From positions 82,483 through 146,482 of the forward strand of contig NZ_LDNB01000010.1 of assembly GCF_001026695.1 (NCBI RefSeq): a DNA stretch of 64,000 nucleotides. Reading direction: 5' to 3'. This DNA is from Neobacillus vireti (GTDB taxonomy: Bacteria; Bacillota; Bacilli; Bacillales; Cytobacillaceae). Under the pieces are notes generated by a model. That model was not told the origin of the DNA. It did not search any database and was given only the letters and a program-made list of their open reading frames with translations. Every line of letters begins with the position of its first letter. Within the stretch, counting starts at the first letter, position 1. This document shows, piece after piece, positions 43,571-52,635 of this stretch. The position numbers and the translations under genes were made by a program.

Positions 43571-44335
43571 TTAACAATCGTTAATCCCTTTATAAATCTC
43601 TAAAACTTCTATTAAAAATTGCATGTCGTAACCAGTTTTTGCATAGATTCTTTTTGCCCAATCTTCTATCCTATCGAGCTTTGGATCATGAAATAGTCCT
43701 TCGCTAGTACTTAAAAAACTCTCCCATCCGTAGAATTCCCAATGGGCTAATTCAGATTTATATGGGATTCGACACTCTAACAAGGGTTTCGGTTTAATTA
43801 AAGTCTGAGAATACTCAGCTGCCTGCATAAAATTCCACTTATCTATTGGTTGAGTGTCATAAATCTGTTTGGATACTTTACCATTGGGTCTATGATAGAT
43901 TATTTCAACCAACTTTTCACATGGTTTAACTTGAACTAGTGCTCCGGGAAAAAAACCACTAAGCTTCTCTTTAGTAAAATCTTCGTTATTTTCGTCGATT
44001 AGAACGGGATTTAACCATTGGTCCCCCAAATCACATAAAAACCGATTGCCTGTCTCATTTAGTGCAATCACCGCCACATGAGCATGGCTGGTGCTTAAAT
44101 GTTGACCGATTGGATATGCTGTAATTCCGTTTTTCTGAAATTCATCGAGCAGCCATATGACAAGGTCAAAGCAGTTACCAGCTATACCATACCGTTGCCT
44201 GTGTTCCCGCATAAGGGAAACATCTCGTTGTTTCTTCTTAGTACTTTTGGTTTGAAACCATGCTTTTGTTAAGGTTTCCATGGGAAAATCATCAAATTTG
44301 TTCCATGGACTTAGAATACTCTTTGGGGCAAACAA
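43571..44335 (-). CDS. Arylamine N-acetyltransferase/transglutaminase-fold protein
   Basis: 254 aa. A Cys-His-Asp triad can be read: GNCFDLVIWLL (Cys), SHAHVAVIAL (His) and CDLGDQW (Asp), in the order and spacing of the NAT/papain-like fold. Length is close to the 260-280 aa of NAT enzymes, but the usual RGGxCxE sequence is not strict (AGNCFDL). TTG start with AGGTG 9 nt upstream. Activity uncertain. Confidence 0.65.
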   Translation of the reverse strand: MFAPKSILSPWNKFDDFPMETLTKAWFQTKSTKKKQRDVSLMREHRQRYGIAGNCFDLVIWLLDEFQKNGITAYPIGQHLSTSHAHVAVIALNETGNRFLCDLGDQWLNPVLIDENNEDFTKEKLSGFFPGALVQVKPCEKLVEIIYHRPNGKVSKQIYDTQPIDKWNFMQAAEYSQTLIKPKPLLECRIPYKSELAHWEFYGWESFLSTSEGLFHDPKLDRIEDWAKRIYAKTGYDMQFLIEVLEIYKGINDC

Positions 44336-44598
44336 GTTTCAAACACCTACTTTAGAGATTTTTCTTTCTAGAATTCTTATAAACTCTAAATAAAATCCAA
44401 TGGGACGAGAAACTCATACGGTTTTCCTATTATATTCGCCAAAGCAGTGAAAACTCCTTGTGATAATACATGTAGTTATATTGTCCTTTTGAACATCCAT
44501 ACCACATCTTATCAGTCTGATTCCAGCGACCACAGCGCTGGTTTTTGCGATACATGCCTGACCGATAGGAAGTTATACTTTCCTATCATTCAAAATAA

Positions 44599-44643
44599 AG
44601 GTGTCAGGCATCATGTGAAAAATTCACATGGTGCCTGACACCC
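44599..44643. repeat. Dispersed 45-bp palindrome, copy 3
   Basis: Same arms as the other copies with one mismatch (GGCATCATG in the left arm). Directly downstream of the ABC permease stop, where it may end transcription. Confidence 0.9.
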
Positions 44644-44647
44644 GTTT

Positions 44648-47245
44648 TTAAATATTCTCCTGCTTTAGTGCGTCGATGATGTTTTCTTTTTTTACTTTGG
44701 CGCTGGAGTAGAGCATGGCGGAGCCGACGATGATGAATACGGCGGCAATCATATATATAATACTCATCCAGGGTAGGGTGAATCCATAGCGGAAGCTGTT
44801 CATCAATGCCTTGTGAATTAAATACATCACCGTGATACTGATAGGCAGTCCGTAAAGCAATGACTTAATTCCATAAAAAATACTTTCATAATTGATCATT
44901 TTGTTAAAACCTTTTGGTGTCATCCCAACCGATTTCAGCATCGCAAATTCCCGTTTTCTGAGGGAAATCGAGGTCGATATCGTATTAAATATATTCGCTA
45001 TCGATATCGCTGTAATCAGTGCAATAAATCCATACGTAAAGACCGACATTAACAGAATCATTTGTTCATCCTGCTGTCTGCCTTGATATACATTCTGAAC
45101 AAACATCTTGTTGTCTTTTATTTCTTCGATTTCCTGCTCGGTTTTCATTGGATCCTTACTTTTGAGGTAAAGCAATATCTGGGTCCTATCATTCACCTTT
45201 TCGTTTACCAGTTGGTTCATGACTTTTTCTGAGACGATAATGTTCAATCCGCCGATTCCTGTCGGAAAGATTCCCATCGGAAATTGATCGGTTAATGCGG
45301 CAATTTTCACTGTATTTAAATGGATTTCTTTTTCTGTTTCCGGATCTGTATAAGTTAAATCAATCGTGTTGCCAACTTTGGTATGAATGGCCTTCGTTTC
45401 AACATATTTTCCTGCTTCCATATCCTCATATGGGATGGTGTCTATCACTATTCCAGCTAAATGGTCTTTAGTTGTCAGTTTAGCATAATCTGTCCCAACG
45501 GTTTTTGCATAGGCCTTTAGATTTTGCTCGTTTAATGAGTGGATTTTAACATAATATGGATATTTCCCATCCACCAGTACACTCTTGTCCTGCTTCACCA
45601 TTTTTTGTAATTCATCAGCAATTGATGCTTTGTTTATCCAGGTGTTCATATTTAATTCATGTACCACACTAGATTCCGTTACATCCTCAAGGGAAGAAAA
45701 TGATTGTAACAGCCGATTATCTACTTCCGTTATGTTACCATGCACAGCTACAGAAATATCATAATTTATTCCATCCTGTGAGAGTACAAGCGATTTTTTC
45801 ATATTGTCTGTAAAAAATGATACGGCTAAGAAGAGTACGATACTAATCACCAGTGAGAATACGGTTGCTTGGTACTTACGTTTGTTTCTTTTTAAATTTT
45901 TCAAACCGATTTCCGCTTCGATTCCAAATAGCTTACGGACGAGTTTAGATGTTTTCACTGCTTTTCCTGTAAGCTTCACATCGGTTGTTTGACGTATGGC
46001 ATCAATGGCGGATATTCTTGATGCCTTGATCGCTGGCACATAAGTGGAGATGAAAATCGTAACCATCGAAACTGCACAGGCAATTAGGAGTGATAATGGA
46101 GTAACCGTTAAAGTTAGCTTTTCCGTCATCCCTAGAGCACCTTGAATGATTGAGTTAATGAAATAAAAGGTAATTCCAATTCCAGTAAGGCCCGCTAGAA
46201 TTCCAATAGGAATACTAATTACGCCAATCATTACTCCTTCAAAAAACACTGAGTTACGTTTCTGCCTTTTCGTTGCCCCGACACTGGAAAGCATCCCTAA
46301 ATGACGCGACCGTTCCGAGACGGAAATGGCAAAGGCATTATAGATCAATGAAACGGAACCGATAATAATGACCGACATAATAATGGCTGATAATGATATG
46401 AGCGTACGGTATAGACCGTCATTATTTGTTAACCCGTAATAGCGTAATAAATCGGTATTAAATCGAGGAGGTGCTATGTTGTTTTTCTTCGCCAATTGGT
46501 TAGCGTGATTAAAGACGGAGCTTTGAACCTTTTTTAACACAACCGTTGCATTGACAGGATCTTTATCGCTTATCATGGTTTCGTCCACATAGCTAATGAT
46601 TGTATAACCGGGGGCCCAGGTCGATTCCCATGTCGGACGTTTAATGAAGCCTACGACCGTGTAGGTTGCCGCTGTTTTATTTGTCAAACTCTCTTTCCGC
46701 TTCCCATCTCCTGTTTGTAATGGATCCTCTTGTCCAAAAATATGCTCCGTAACATTTGGGATCTTACGCTGTCCGACTTCAAGGGATAATTGATCGCCAA
46801 TCTTGTATTCTACTTTCGCATTTGTGGCAATATGGTCGGAAATCACAACCTCTTTAGTTGTTTTTGGCAGCCTGCCTTTACTCAGTTCAATCGGAAACTG
46901 CTTAAATCCTTGGGTATTATACTCCTTAATAAATAAATACGGCTTGCTTTCATTTTGTCCACCTTCTAAAAGTGCATAGCCGCGATCACGTGAAAGGACA
47001 ACCTTTTTTGTATCCTCATCGTTTTTAATTGCTTTAAGCTGCTCTTTATTTACATCTTTGTAAAGGACATGCCATTCACCATTAGTAGCGATCTCCTGTT
47101 TTTGCAATAAATCCATAAAGGAGACACCAAGGGTTGCCACTGCCGTCACCATGGCCACAGAGATAATGACACCAATAATGGTTACTAGCGTCCGCCTCTT
47201 GTTTTGCTTCAAATGCCGGACTGTTAGTTTATTGACGATATTCAC
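44648..47245 (-). CDS. ABC transporter permease, FtsX type
   Basis: 865 aa. N-terminal helix after a basic start (KQNKRRTLVTIIGVIISV), large extracytoplasmic segment, three-helix FtsX block around 285-400 (including SERSRHLGMLSSVGATKRQ), a central helix near 455-475, a second exterior domain, and a final FtsX block (RKREFAMLKSVGMTPKGF). ATG overlaps the ATPase stop by ATGA. Encoded with its own kinase and regulator, it is likely a peptide-antibiotic resistance or stress exporter. Confidence 0.87.
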   Translation of the reverse strand: MNIVNKLTVRHLKQNKRRTLVTIIGVIISVAMVTAVATLGVSFMDLLQKQEIATNGEWHVLYKDVNKEQLKAIKNDEDTKKVVLSRDRGYALLEGGQNESKPYLFIKEYNTQGFKQFPIELSKGRLPKTTKEVVISDHIATNAKVEYKIGDQLSLEVGQRKIPNVTEHIFGQEDPLQTGDGKRKESLTNKTAATYTVVGFIKRPTWESTWAPGYTIISYVDETMISDKDPVNATVVLKKVQSSVFNHANQLAKKNNIAPPRFNTDLLRYYGLTNNDGLYRTLISLSAIIMSVIIIGSVSLIYNAFAISVSERSRHLGMLSSVGATKRQKRNSVFFEGVMIGVISIPIGILAGLTGIGITFYFINSIIQGALGMTEKLTLTVTPLSLLIACAVSMVTIFISTYVPAIKASRISAIDAIRQTTDVKLTGKAVKTSKLVRKLFGIEAEIGLKNLKRNKRKYQATVFSLVISIVLFLAVSFFTDNMKKSLVLSQDGINYDISVAVHGNITEVDNRLLQSFSSLEDVTESSVVHELNMNTWINKASIADELQKMVKQDKSVLVDGKYPYYVKIHSLNEQNLKAYAKTVGTDYAKLTTKDHLAGIVIDTIPYEDMEAGKYVETKAIHTKVGNTIDLTYTDPETEKEIHLNTVKIAALTDQFPMGIFPTGIGGLNIIVSEKVMNQLVNEKVNDRTQILLYLKSKDPMKTEQEIEEIKDNKMFVQNVYQGRQQDEQMILLMSVFTYGFIALITAISIANIFNTISTSISLRKREFAMLKSVGMTPKGFNKMINYESIFYGIKSLLYGLPISITVMYLIHKALMNSFRYGFTLPWMSIIYMIAAVFIIVGSAMLYSSAKVKKENIIDALKQENI

Positions 47246-47925
47246 GGACGAATCACCTCATCCTTAGCAATCCTTCCATCTTCGATTGCAATGACTCTGT
47301 CAGCTTGGAGAGCAATCCGCTCATCATGAGTAATGACAAGGAGGGTTTGATTAAAGGTTTTATTGAACATTTTTAACAGGTCGATGATTTCACTACTATT
47401 CTTGCTATCTAGATTGCCGGTCGGCTCATCTGCCAGCATGATAGCGGGGTTACTTATCAGTGCCCGGCCAATCGAGACCCGCTGCTGCTGACCGCCTGAA
47501 AGCTGATTTGGCAGATGGTTTAAGCGATCTTGCAGGTTGAGGATCTTGACGATATCTGCAAACTGTTTCTTGTCGACTTTATGTTCATCAAGCAGGAGCG
47601 GCAGAGTAATATTCTCCTCGACAGTTAATACTGGAATTAGGTTGTAAAATTGATAGATCAAGCCAATTTGCCTGCGTCTAAAAATCGCCAGCTGTGTTTC
47701 ATTTAGGTTATAAATGTCTGTGTTATCCACGAGTACTTTTCCGTTTGTCGGCCGGTCAACACCGCCAAGCAGATGCAGCAGCGTTGATTTTCCTGAACCG
47801 GATGGGCCAATAATCGCGACAAATTCGCCTTTTTTTACTGAAAAAGAAACATCATCAAGTGCCTTTACCGCCGTTTCACCTTTTCCGTACACTTTAGACA
47901 GATTTTCTATTTTTAAAATTTCCAT
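47242..47925 (-). CDS. ABC transporter ATPase, MacB/Bce type
   Basis: 227 aa. Walker A GPSGSGKST, Q-loop YQFYNLIP, signature LSGGQQQR, Walker B MLADEPTGNLD and H-loop VITHD. ATG 47925 follows GGAGG at 10 nt; the longer frame has no site. Drives the 865-aa permease to which it is coupled. Confidence 0.93.
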   Translation of the reverse strand: MEILKIENLSKVYGKGETAVKALDDVSFSVKKGEFVAIIGPSGSGKSTLLHLLGGVDRPTNGKVLVDNTDIYNLNETQLAIFRRRQIGLIYQFYNLIPVLTVEENITLPLLLDEHKVDKKQFADIVKILNLQDRLNHLPNQLSGGQQQRVSIGRALISNPAIMLADEPTGNLDSKNSSEIIDLLKMFNKTFNQTLLVITHDERIALQADRVIAIEDGRIAKDEVIRP

Positions 47926-48087
47926 TTTAATAAAACCTCCATGTTTGTTACTGATGATCATAGTTTATCTGTTTAAAATGACTTTCCAGTGACTAGAAAG
48001 TGACAGTTTAGTCACTTAATGCTTTCCTAGTTAACGGCAAACAAGGAGGCTTCGCTAGTTTTGGAGATGGATTTCTGCCTGTAAATC

Positions 48088-48182
48088 ACTTATTTTCGGG
48101 AGTAAAAACCTTATCCGAGAGTAAAGTGACCCTATCCGAGAGTATATCTCTCTTATTCGAGAGAAACTCTCCTTCCCCGGCT
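48088..48182. repeat. Phased word array E (TTATCCGAGAGTA, 21-bp period)
   Basis: The TTAT anchor starts at 48090, 48111, 48132 (CTAT) and 48153, all exactly 21 bp apart, with a weaker fifth at 48173. The words read TTAT(C/T)CGAGAG. Lies between the ATPase and the kinase gene; no ORF there. Confidence 0.8.
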
Positions 48183-48189
48183 ATTCTCA

Positions 48190-49191
48190 CTAGATTACCT
48201 GCTTATAAACCTTAATCCGAAACTGAGTACCTTCTCCGTTTTTACTGTTAACCTCGATATCGCCATGTTGACTGGTAATGATGCTATGTGCCATTGCAAG
48301 CCCGATGCCTATGCTATCCTCACCGGCATTCTTTCCTTTATAAAAACGTTTTAAAATATGCGGGAGATCTTCCTTGGCGATGCCTTTGCCGTTATCTGCT
48401 ATGACAATTTCCGTAAACAAAGCATTTTCTGAAAAAGAAATGGTAATCCTCCCGCCTTCTTGAGTATGCTCCACACAGTTTTTCAATATATTTATTACGG
48501 CCTCTGCCGTCCAATTTAGGTCGCCAACAAAAGAGACTTGATCATCACCGTCAAGCAAAACGGTTTGTTCTTTAATGTCCATCGGAATCAGAACCGGCTC
48601 TAACGCTTTTTGCAGCAGCCTTTTCACCGATACCACTTCTTTTTTAAAGTGCACTGTTCCCGCGTCAATTTTTGAAAGTTTTAATAATGAAGAAACAAGC
48701 CATTCAATCCGTTCGAGTTGAATGCGGATATTGTGAGTAAACTCCGTTCTTTTAGCTGCAGGCAGATTGGCATCACTTAATAAATCGGCCATCATCATCA
48801 TCGAGGTAAGAGGTGTTTTAAGCTGATGAGATATATCGGAAATTGCATTGGTGAGTTTTATTTTATCTTGCTGTAAAAGGGAGCCTTGTTCCGATAGCAT
48901 AATAGTCACCTTATAAATATTGTTTTTTAATATACTTAGCTCACCTTCGTGATTATCACGGACATCAAGCGAATAATCACCACTACTAATTTGTCGCAAA
49001 TAGCTAGACAGCTTTTCGATTTCACGATATCGCCAGCTTGTAAATAATAAGCTGCAACCAATTAACAAGGCAGAAATGATAAAAACAAGTACCGTGGCAG
49101 GGAGTGAGAAAAAAGCCGCTGCTATGATGGTGGTAAAACTTAGCAAACACATCGTTACTATAAATATTTGAATCTCGCGATTTCGGAGCAT
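48190..49191 (-). CDS. Sensor histidine kinase with short extracytoplasmic loop
   Basis: 333 aa. Two helices (9-27 and 33-52) separated by about five residues, typical of intramembrane-sensing kinases that read their stimulus through a partner ABC transporter. HAMP-like linker, H-box ISHQLKTPLTS with His122, N-box INILKNCVEH and G-box DSIGIGLAM. ATG 49191 follows GGTGAT; GTG 49200 is an alternative. Forms an operon with the regulator. Confidence 0.88.
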   Translation of the reverse strand: MLRNREIQIFIVTMCLLSFTTIIAAAFFSLPATVLVFIISALLIGCSLLFTSWRYREIEKLSSYLRQISSGDYSLDVRDNHEGELSILKNNIYKVTIMLSEQGSLLQQDKIKLTNAISDISHQLKTPLTSMMMMADLLSDANLPAAKRTEFTHNIRIQLERIEWLVSSLLKLSKIDAGTVHFKKEVVSVKRLLQKALEPVLIPMDIKEQTVLLDGDDQVSFVGDLNWTAEAVINILKNCVEHTQEGGRITISFSENALFTEIVIADNGKGIAKEDLPHILKRFYKGKNAGEDSIGIGLAMAHSIITSQHGDIEVNSKNGEGTQFRIKVYKQVI

Positions 49192-49192
49192 G

Positions 49193-49879
49193 CTAATCAC
49201 CGACCTTATAGCCTAAACCACGCACTGTTTTAATAATCTGCGGGCTTTGCGGGTTATCCTCTAACTTTTCCCGCAGTCTTTTTATGTAAACAGTTAAGGT
49301 ATTATCATTTACGAAATCCCCTGCTATATCCCAAATTCGCTCTAATAGCTGATTTCGTGAAAGGACCTGTCCAATATGATTCGCAAAGATTAGGAATAGG
49401 CGATATTCTAGGGCAGTTAATAGAACTTCTTCACCATTTTTATACACCTTACCTTCAAGCGTATTAATTCGGACATTTTCTATTTCGATTATCGCCTTTG
49501 TCCCCGACTGCTTTTGGTAGCGCCTTAAGACTGTTTTTATTCTTGAGATTAACTCTCTAATTCGAAAAGGCTTGGTAATGTAATCATCTGCGCCCATGTC
49601 CAGCCCCATCACTACATTGACTTCATCATCAATCGCCGTTAGAAAAATGACGGGAATATCGCTTCGCTCCTTCACAAGCTGACATAACTCATAGCCGCTT
49701 CCATCGGGCAGGGATAAATCAAATAAACATAACGCGAATTGTTCAATTTCATCCACTATCACCTTTTTTGCTGATACTGCATCATGGCAAAGTACCGTGG
49801 CAAACTGGTCCTGCTGCAGTGAATATTCAAGCCCTACGGCAATTGTCCTATCATCTTCCACAAGCAAAATTTTCATCAT
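49193..49879 (-). CDS. OmpR-family response regulator
   Basis: 228 aa. Receiver with acidic pair E8-D9, phosphoacceptor Asp54 in LFDLSLPDG, Lys in TKPF; winged-helix output ending KTVRGLGYKVGD. GGCGGG precedes the ATG. Likely controls the ABC operon downstream on the same strand. A 45-bp palindrome lies just upstream of its start region. Confidence 0.92.
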   Translation of the reverse strand: MMKILLVEDDRTIAVGLEYSLQQDQFATVLCHDAVSAKKVIVDEIEQFALCLFDLSLPDGSGYELCQLVKERSDIPVIFLTAIDDEVNVVMGLDMGADDYITKPFRIRELISRIKTVLRRYQKQSGTKAIIEIENVRINTLEGKVYKNGEEVLLTALEYRLFLIFANHIGQVLSRNQLLERIWDIAGDFVNDNTLTVYIKRLREKLEDNPQSPQIIKTVRGLGYKVGD

Positions 49880-49919
49880 AGTATCCCGCCTTTCTCTATC
49901 GTCATTATATCAGCATTAA

Positions 49920-49965
49920 AGGGTGTCAGGCACCATGTGAAAAATTCACATGGTGCCTGACACCC
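49920..49965. repeat. Dispersed 45-bp palindrome, copy 4
   Basis: Perfect arms containing GGTGTCAGGCACC and ATGTGAA with AAA loop, 40 bp upstream of the response-regulator start, in its promoter region. Confidence 0.92.
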
Positions 49966-49983
49966 TCTGTAACTATTTAAATC

Positions 49984-50011
49984 AAAAAAACGAGCTTGGA
50001 ATTCCAAGCCC
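49984..50011 (-). terminator. Terminator of GNAT gene
   Basis: GGGCTTGG/CCAAGCTC stem with AATT loop, then GTTTTTTT on the minus strand. Confidence 0.8.
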
Positions 50012-50035
50012 ACGTTCCTTTTCCATTTTGCAGTC

Positions 50036-50542
50036 CTACTTCAAATGAAGAACCATATATTCGTCATCATAATAGACGCCATTAACTATTAACGCCTTTT
50101 CTTCCAAGCCAAAAGTTTTAAACCCTAATTTGTTATAGAGCTTCTTTGCTTTTTGATTACTTGCTGTTACGCTTAAATTTATTTTTTCAATCGCTTCTAT
50201 CGTTCTCGCTTTATTGATGGCTTCTATGAGCAATGCTTTTCCCACGCCTAAACCTTGCTTCTTTGGCGTGACATACACTGCAAAAATGTTTGCCCGGTGC
50301 CGAATTTTCGCCCGCTCCTCTAAAAGTAAGGTCACAACCCCGATTAGTTCCCCACTGTCAAACGCACCAAACGTGTAGTTTCCTTCTGTGGTAAAGTTTT
50401 GGGCGACCTGTTCAACTGGATTTTCCCTTGTTACAGATTCTTCATAGCTTGTTAAAAATGCTTCCGGATTTTGCTGTAATGCTTCTAAACGTAATGCCCA
50501 ATAACTTTCCGCATCTGATGGGCTAAGTAATCTAATTTCCAT
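50036..50542 (-). CDS. GNAT family acetyltransferase
   Basis: 168 aa. ANIFAVYVTPKKQGLGVGKALL carries the acetyl-CoA loop, and LSVTASNQKAKKLYNKLGFKTFG follows, as in ribosomal or streptothricin-like acetyltransferases. GGAGGGG before ATG and a terminator downstream make it a single gene. Confidence 0.85.
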   Translation of the reverse strand: MEIRLLSPSDAESYWALRLEALQQNPEAFLTSYEESVTRENPVEQVAQNFTTEGNYTFGAFDSGELIGVVTLLLEERAKIRHRANIFAVYVTPKKQGLGVGKALLIEAINKARTIEAIEKINLSVTASNQKAKKLYNKLGFKTFGLEEKALIVNGVYYDDEYMVLHLK

Positions 50543-50622
50543 CGTTATTCCCCTCCGTTCAAAAATTTGACTTTTCCGTTAATTTTACCACATTGCCCCA
50601 TTACTAAAATATATTAATAATT

Positions 50623-51177
50623 TCACTTTAATATGGCCCCAATACTCTTCTCTATATATTCATTATCTTTCAAGGGATTACGGACTTGTTTCTCCCAGAC
50701 AGTTTTGCTTTTACTCAATTTGTAAAAATCATTATAAAGGCCTTCGACACTTGCTCTTTTTACTTCAAAGGATCGGTCAGGAAAGTTGTATTCAATTTTC
50801 TTCAAGTTCCCAATCAGCGCAAAGGCGGCTGTTGAGTTATAAATAATCGACTGATTGACAAGGTCGGTGCCAATTTCCGACACTGATTGGTGATAATTTA
50901 CGATTACCGTAAAGGCGTCAGATTTAAGTTCAAAGTCCTTTTCAACCTCGTTCAACGGTAAATGGTTAAATAAGTTGATCATGTTGCCTGCATTGCCCAT
51001 ATAAAGAAAACGATAGGGGATAATATTTTCTAAATCATGTGTAAGCGGTCTTCTTTGATCAATGACATATTGTTCTGCCGCGGCATTCTGCTTTGGAATG
51101 ATGATAAACTGTACAACAATAAATAGCCCTATACCTACGGCAAGTAATGCAGCAATCAGTTTTCCCAGCTTATTCAT
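50623..51177 (-). CDS. DUF4825-like membrane-anchored protein
   Basis: 184 aa. N-terminal helix (about 5-27) then an exterior domain with DLENIIPYRFLYMGNAGNMINL and FNHLPL, which recalls DUF4825. ATG overlaps the upstream stop by 8 nt (ATGAATAA). Last gene of a PadR-controlled three-gene operon; role unknown. Confidence 0.75.
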   Translation of the reverse strand: MNKLGKLIAALLAVGIGLFIVVQFIIIPKQNAAAEQYVIDQRRPLTHDLENIIPYRFLYMGNAGNMINLFNHLPLNEVEKDFELKSDAFTVIVNYHQSVSEIGTDLVNQSIIYNSTAAFALIGNLKKIEYNFPDRSFEVKRASVEGLYNDFYKLSKSKTVWEKQVRNPLKDNEYIEKSIGAILK

Positions 51178-51847
51178 GGAAATCCCTCACTTCGTATTGT
51201 GGTATCAACTTAATGCACGAATTTAGAACTAATGGGATTACTATTGAAATAAATGGCAAGGCATACCGGGCAATTAATATTCCAAACTGATATGGTCCAT
51301 CGATGTGGATCGGTCGAGAAAACCAAATGTTGCTGCCGAATAATATCGCCGATAAATATCCCCATGTAACAATAATAAATAAGAGCCAAAGCAGCCAAGT
51401 GATAATCTTTGCTCTCGTAAAGGCTGCTACATTCAATTCCCCAATTTTCTTCTCATTCTTTTTAACGTTTTTGGCTAAAAATAAATAGAAGATTCCTAGG
51501 ACCAAACACATGAAAAGCAAGCAGTAATTCAACAAGAGACCCATACTTAAGAGAGAAAATGGAATCGTCACAATCCACGCGGTAAGGAGATAAATATAGG
51601 CAATTTGAAACGCTTTAAAGCGAAACTGATTAATCCAGACGGGGACATAATCATCAATTAAATCATCAATTTTTGTAATACTGGTTTTGGCTCTGGCAAT
51701 CGCCTCGCGTTCATTTAATCCTTCTGCCATTAAATGAGATACCTTCGCTTCCAAATTCCCTAAAATCTCATCCTTCAGGTCGCTAACACCACGATGGTTT
51801 TTATATTTTCTGAACAAGTGATCGACATATTTTCTTAGTTCATTCAT
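51170..51847 (-). CDS. HAAS/permease-prefix-domain membrane protein
   Basis: 225 aa. Cytoplasmic N-terminal domain LRKYVDHLFRKYKN..VSDLKDEILGNLEAKVSHLMAEGLNEREAIARAKTSI is the helical prefix domain often next to PadR genes; four helices follow (about 80-215). Overlaps padR by 8 nt; ATG 51847 follows GGGGAGG. The middle gene of the operon. Confidence 0.82.
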   Translation of the reverse strand: MNELRKYVDHLFRKYKNHRGVSDLKDEILGNLEAKVSHLMAEGLNEREAIARAKTSITKIDDLIDDYVPVWINQFRFKAFQIAYIYLLTAWIVTIPFSLLSMGLLLNYCLLFMCLVLGIFYLFLAKNVKKNEKKIGELNVAAFTRAKIITWLLWLLFIIVTWGYLSAILFGSNIWFSRPIHIDGPYQFGILIARYALPFISIVIPLVLNSCIKLIPQYEVRDFHE

Positions 51848-52196
51848 CGCTTTTTCCTCCCCTGACAATTAGCTGATCAATCAGTTTCTTCGCCGCCGCC
51901 CATGCCTCAATTGCTTCTTCATAAGCCCTTTCACCACTGGGGGTGATTTTATAATACTTTCTTCTTCCCCCTTGACTTTCATCACCCCAATAGGCGGAGA
52001 TCAGTTTTTGTTTTTCAAGCCTTTTTAAGCTGGTATAGAGTGAAGGTTCCTTTAGTTCAAATTTTCCATTGCTTTGTTCAAATATCGATTTAATAATTTC
52101 ATATCCATAATTATCACCTTCACTTAACACACGAAGGATCATCGTATCGATGTGGCCGCGAATAAGGTCGCTGCTTATTGGAGTCTCAGCCTGCAT
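51840..52196 (-). CDS. PadR family transcriptional regulator
   Basis: 118 aa winged helix: IRGHIDTMILRVLSEGDNYGYEI, EPSLYTSLKRLEKQKLISAYWG and GGRRKYYKITPSGERAYEEA. GAGGAGG upstream of ATG. A dyad ACACATA-N4-TATGTGT lies in its promoter spacer, so autorepression of the three-gene operon is likely. Confidence 0.92.
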   Translation of the reverse strand: MQAETPISSDLIRGHIDTMILRVLSEGDNYGYEIIKSIFEQSNGKFELKEPSLYTSLKRLEKQKLISAYWGDESQGGRRKYYKITPSGERAYEEAIEAWAAAKKLIDQLIVRGGKSDE

Positions 52197-52217
52197 AAAA
52201 TAACCTCCTCTGTTGTT

Positions 52218-52248
52218 GTATATTGTAACACATATTACTATGTGTGTT
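52218..52248 (-). promoter_or_regulatory. padR promoter with operator dyad
   Basis: Minus strand TTCAAC, 18 nt, TACAAT. The spacer is the dyad ACACATA-GTAA-TATGTGT (arms 52228-52234 and 52239-52245). Confidence 0.6.
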
Positions 52249-52353
52249 GAAGTACTAATTCAAAAAAAATTCATAATAAAGGACACTTCAAGAAGTGCCC
52301 GTTCCGTGTAGACGATTTAAAACAGAATATTTTCTGCTGCCGGTTTTTTACCG

Positions 52354-52530
52354 CTATCTGCCCAGCTCCGGAACATATCTTAAACCACTATCATTCGTGG
52401 TTAGCTTTTCAACATTCGGAATGTTGTTCAATAGTTGGTAAGCATCCCACTGTGCCATTAGAGGTTGAATCTTGTGTTCAGGTATTACCATACCCTTTTT
52501 TTCTAAGAATTTTAAAATATTTTCAGTCAT
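52354..52530 (-). CDS. Small hypothetical protein
   Basis: 58 aa from ATG 52530 (GAGGCGA upstream). Helical, MTENILKFLEKKGMVIPEHK at the N-terminus, no signal or membrane segment. Not recognised. Flanked by long empty stretches, so expression is plausible but unproven. Confidence 0.45.
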   Translation of the reverse strand: MTENILKFLEKKGMVIPEHKIQPLMAQWDAYQLLNNIPNVEKLTTNDSGLRYVPELGR

Positions 52531-52621
52531 TCGCCTCTTCCCCTTCCATGATTTTAATAAGTCATGCATGAAAAAAAATCACGAGGTCCTATGGTTAATT
52601 ATACCATTTAACAACGCAAAA

Positions 52622-52635
52622 TGTTAGCGCTTTCA
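52622..52635. promoter_or_regulatory. Candidate cre site (CcpA)
   Basis: TGTTAGCGCTTTCA matches TGWAANCGNTNWCA at 13 of 14 positions. Lies 92 bp upstream of the 58-aa ORF and 145 bp upstream of the gene at 52780. The rest of 52570-52779 shows no gene. Confidence 0.5.

Noticed and set aside
44447..44638. 63-aa plus-strand ORF ending in KGVRHHVKNSHGA
   Set aside because: Its tail is the dispersed palindrome, and there is no ribosome site or recognisable protein sequence.
21749..47245. The two ABC permeases as recent duplicates because both span 865 codons
   Set aside because: Sequences and exterior domains differ throughout by eye; equal length looks coincidental.
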